Of a DNA stretch of 7,006 nucleotides, positions 5,547 through 7,006 are shown in pieces. Location: positions 1 through 7,006 of the forward strand of contig CAJCIF010000161.1 of assembly GCA_903970355.1 (NCBI GenBank). The letters are read 5' to 3'. The translations under genes were made by a program, and so were the position numbers. This DNA comes from Actinomycetota bacterium. GTDB lineage: Bacteria; Cyanobacteriota; Vampirovibrionia; Obscuribacterales; Obscuribacteraceae. The number at the start of each line of letters is the position of its first letter. Within the stretch, counting starts at the first letter, position 1. The notes beneath the pieces are model-generated. The model searched no databases and was not told the origin of the DNA. It worked only from the letters and a program-made list of their open reading frames with translations.

Positions 5547-6110
5547 ATGATCTATTGTGCGGAATTGCCGGCACAGAAGTTAAGGGTATTGGTCGTAACC
5601 GGCAAAGATCGCCGCATCATATCCGGTACCAAGATCGAACCTGGCGGTGAGATCCAACTTTTACCCTGGGGAACTATTGTCCGCAAGTTTTCCAGGGCCG
5701 AGATTGATATGCTCGAATTGGGACCGGGTCAATCTCTGCCCCATGGAGCGCCTAACAGCCAGTACGTTATCGCTATTGAGGATGCCGATGTGACAGCCGA
5801 ATTCACCAAAGTGAGAGCACGAGACGAGTCTCTGGTGGTAGCGCGCCATGTAGACGACCTTATGCTCTTCGATGGTGCGGTTGTTTTCGGTGTCAAAAAG
5901 ACGCGCTTGTTCCCAAAGCAAGATTCGATCGGTGTCGCTATTGATGCCACTCTACCTGCTCTATCTGAAAAAGGACCGATCGTAATCGCCACACCCGATG
6001 TGCAGGTCGGTGACTGGACGTCTTACCTGTTCGATGGAAGCGAAGGAGGCTTCAAGCAAACCTGGCGTGATGTACTGTCAAAACGGCCAGTGCCGCGCTG
6101 GCCGTTTTAA
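5547..6110 (+). CDS. Unrecognised beta-rich protein, second gene of the coupled pair
   Basis: This 187-residue protein is not recognised. It alternates short beta strands and glycine/aspartate turns (LRVLVVTG 12-19, GGEIQLLPWGTIVRKF 33-48, QYVIAIEDADV 72-82, LMLFDGAVVFGVKK 105-118, IGVAIDA 128-134, GPIVIATPDVQVGDW 143-157), which suggests a cytoplasmic beta-barrel or sandwich domain; it has no signal peptide or membrane helix. The C-terminus ends in KRPVPRWPF. GAGGAGG (5535-5541), overlapping the upstream TGA, lies 5 nt before ATG 5547, and only 10 nt separate the genes, so translation is probably coupled. The last eleven codons double as a terminator hairpin. A structural or complex partnership with the helical upstream protein is inferred from the pairing only. 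Confidence 0.8.
   Translation: MIYCAELPAQKLRVLVVTGKDRRIISGTKIEPGGEIQLLPWGTIVRKFSRAEIDMLELGPGQSLPHGAPNSQYVIAIEDADVTAEFTKVRARDESLVVARHVDDLMLFDGAVVFGVKKTRLFPKQDSIGVAIDATLPALSEKGPIVIATPDVQVGDWTSYLFDGSEGGFKQTWRDVLSKRPVPRWPF
6080..6108 (+). terminator. Terminator hairpin embedded in the end of the coding sequence
   Basis: AAAACGGCCAG (6080-6090) pairs perfectly with CTGGCCGTTTT (6098-6108) over a 7-nt loop. The T-run forms the 3' arm and runs into the TAA stop (6108-6110). The hairpin therefore encodes the C-terminal residues and can terminate transcription as translation ends. Confidence 0.7.
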
Positions 6111-6133
6111 GAGATTGGTCCCCAATCTCTTTA
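6111..6133 (+). terminator. Second terminator-like hairpin directly after the stop
   Basis: GAGATTGG (6111-6118) pairs perfectly with CCAATCTC (6122-6129) over a 3-nt loop, followed by TTT and an AT-rich stretch. With the embedded hairpin it makes a tandem terminator that insulates the convergent minus-strand gene. Confidence 0.6.
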
Positions 6134-6139
6134 AGTTAT

Positions 6140-6158
6140 TATACTAAAATATATAATA
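6140..6158 (+). repeat. AT-rich 19-bp motif, copy 2
   Basis: The sequence TATACTAAAATATATAATA differs from the copy at 3950-3968 at one position. Here it is embedded in a dyad, TATTATA (6137-6143) and TATAATA (6152-6158). A weaker relative, TATTCTAAAATATTGAA, lies at 1856-1872. Confidence 0.45.
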
Positions 6159-6167
6159 GAAAACAGT

Positions 6168-6210
6168 AAAAAATCTGGGCGAGGGGGCACTGCCTGAAAT
6201 GCTCCCTCGC
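6168..6210 (-). terminator. Intrinsic terminator of the minus-strand protease-like gene
   Basis: The eleven-pair stem GCGAGGGGGCA (6179-6189) with TGCTCCCTCGC (6200-6210), one G-T pair, has a 10-nt loop. Read on the minus strand it begins 17 nt after the stop and is followed, after a short CCCAGA linker, by six T residues (complement of 6168-6173). Confidence 0.7.
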
Positions 6211-6227
6211 ACCATATGTAGTATCAG

Positions 6228-6974
6228 TCAGTTCAACCGCTCCATGGTAGGAGGCACATCACCTGTGTTGAGACGATCTTCTTGAGACCAGGCGACGAGG
6301 GCGGCAATATCACTGGCTGGGGTGATAAAACTTGCTTGTTGGCCAGAGCGATTGTGCATGCCGATTATTTGACCTGCTTCATTGAACACCGGCGAACCAA
6401 CCAGATTGGTTGAATATTCTGGTTCTGTCACCGCTGCGGCATAGATCAAGCGCTGAGCATCTTCTCGTTGCAACAGATTGGTGCGAACAAGATCCACCGG
6501 CACTGACTCCCAGAACAGGGAGTGTGTATATGCTGGTCTGTCCAAGCCGTCACCGGGAAATTCCCTGCTGTAGCCCGCTTCGACCAGATGCTCCTGGAAC
6601 TTTGGATGTGAAGTAGAAAGGTTCAATTCCCAGCAGTTTCTTGGTATTGAGGCTTCGAGCCGAAGGAGAGCCAGGCAGTGCGCCCCATCAGTTGCGATGA
6701 CGGTTGAGTAGACTTGTTGCCCACTACTAACTTGAACGATTGGGTGCTCGGACCAAACTGCGCTCAGGTCAGTCACCACAACGTCCAAGTCAACAAAAAA
6801 GCCGGTTCCAGTGCGTACCATGCCGCCAAGTTGCGCCTTGCCGTTCGGACGAACTTCAGGCGGTTCGATATGCTTAACGACGACGATGCCGGACCAGGCT
6901 TTTGTGACCGCCTCCAGTTGGTTGATATGAGCTGGGGCTGCTTTTCTGGGTTTGATCAGCGGGCTTCGCACCAT
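6228..6974 (-). CDS. Trypsin/DegP-fold protein with apparently lost catalytic triad (possible pseudoprotease; 5' end uncertain)
   Basis: From ATG 6974 this encodes 248 residues with the outline of an S1/S1C chymotrypsin-fold protease: SGIVVVKHIE (28-37), G-T-G-F-F-V-D (56-62), VVVTDLSAV (65-73), a strand-turn ending TDGAHCLALLRL (95-106), and NLVGSPVFNEAGQIIGM (190-206). Aligned by eye to DegP (TNNHVV, DxxSDIALI, GNSGGxLVN), the catalytic positions read Ser71 for His, Cys100 for Asp and Val192 for Ser. It therefore looks like a binding or scaffold protein rather than a peptidase; a gapped alignment using S194 as nucleophile would still lack His. No signal peptide is seen. The ATG has only GAGGG at 4-nt spacing, and the frame stays open upstream to base 7006, so the true start may lie outside the window. 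It converges on the unknown pair and has its own terminator. Confidence 0.75.
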   Translation of the reverse strand: MVRSPLIKPRKAAPAHINQLEAVTKAWSGIVVVKHIEPPEVRPNGKAQLGGMVRTGTGFFVDLDVVVTDLSAVWSEHPIVQVSSGQQVYSTVIATDGAHCLALLRLEASIPRNCWELNLSTSHPKFQEHLVEAGYSREFPGDGLDRPAYTHSLFWESVPVDLVRTNLLQREDAQRLIYAAAVTEPEYSTNLVGSPVFNEAGQIIGMHNRSGQQASFITPASDIAALVAWSQEDRLNTGDVPPTMERLN

Positions 6975-7006
6975 CGATCCCTCGATCGTCGGGATCGCGA
7001 GCCGCA

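Noticed and set aside
1..7006. VWA-MoxR-trypsin type ternary conflict system
   Set aside because: The VWA protein has membrane helices of the Bat/Mxa type, no MoxR or VMAP-like gene is present, and the trypsin-fold gene lies about 5 kb away in a different unit.
1..7006. CRISPR arrays, insertion sequences, integrases or prophage genes
   Set aside because: No regularly spaced repeats, transposase motifs or terminal inverted repeats were seen on either strand.

Overview
The window reads as an ordinary bacterial chromosome segment of roughly mid GC content, using the standard bacterial code (five genes end in TGA and none shows internal TGA). Shine-Dalgarno sites are strong and uniform (AAAGGAGTG, AAGGAGTG, GAGGAGG). 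A stand-alone EAL protein, a Bat/Mxa-type von Willebrand factor A (VWA) membrane protein followed by a membrane-anchored helical protein, and a DegP-like fold suggest a diderm, probably a proteobacterium. No gene identifies the species.

Layout. Two genes run leftward at the left end: a VWA membrane protein (346-1359) and, 17 nt downstream of it, a membrane-anchored, possibly TPR-like protein cut by the window edge (1-328). A long divergent spacer (1360-2181) holds several hairpins and repeats but no convincing gene. Going rightward come a rhomboid intramembrane serine protease (2182-2928), a thioredoxin-like exported protein with two in-frame starts (3003 or 3222 to 3812), a second long spacer with a large predicted RNA hairpin (3813-4268), a stand-alone EAL c-di-GMP phosphodiesterase-like protein (4269-4910), and a coupled pair of unrecognised genes (5006-5536, 5547-6110) closed by two consecutive terminator hairpins. 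Convergent to these, on the minus strand, is a trypsin/DegP-fold protein whose catalytic triad positions all appear substituted (6228-6974). Its upstream reading frame is still open at the right edge.

How they may work together. At least four of the eight products are in or outside the inner membrane (VWA protein, its neighbour, rhomboid, thioredoxin-like protein), so an envelope theme is plausible, but nothing proves a single pathway. Most genes look like separate transcription units bounded by terminators. The clear translational unit is 5006-6110, and VWA plus its downstream gene is a second. The most notable points are the nested start of the thioredoxin-like gene, its CxxxxC active-site replacement, the apparent pseudoprotease, the orphan two-gene unit, and a 19-bp AT-rich motif repeated in the long spacers.
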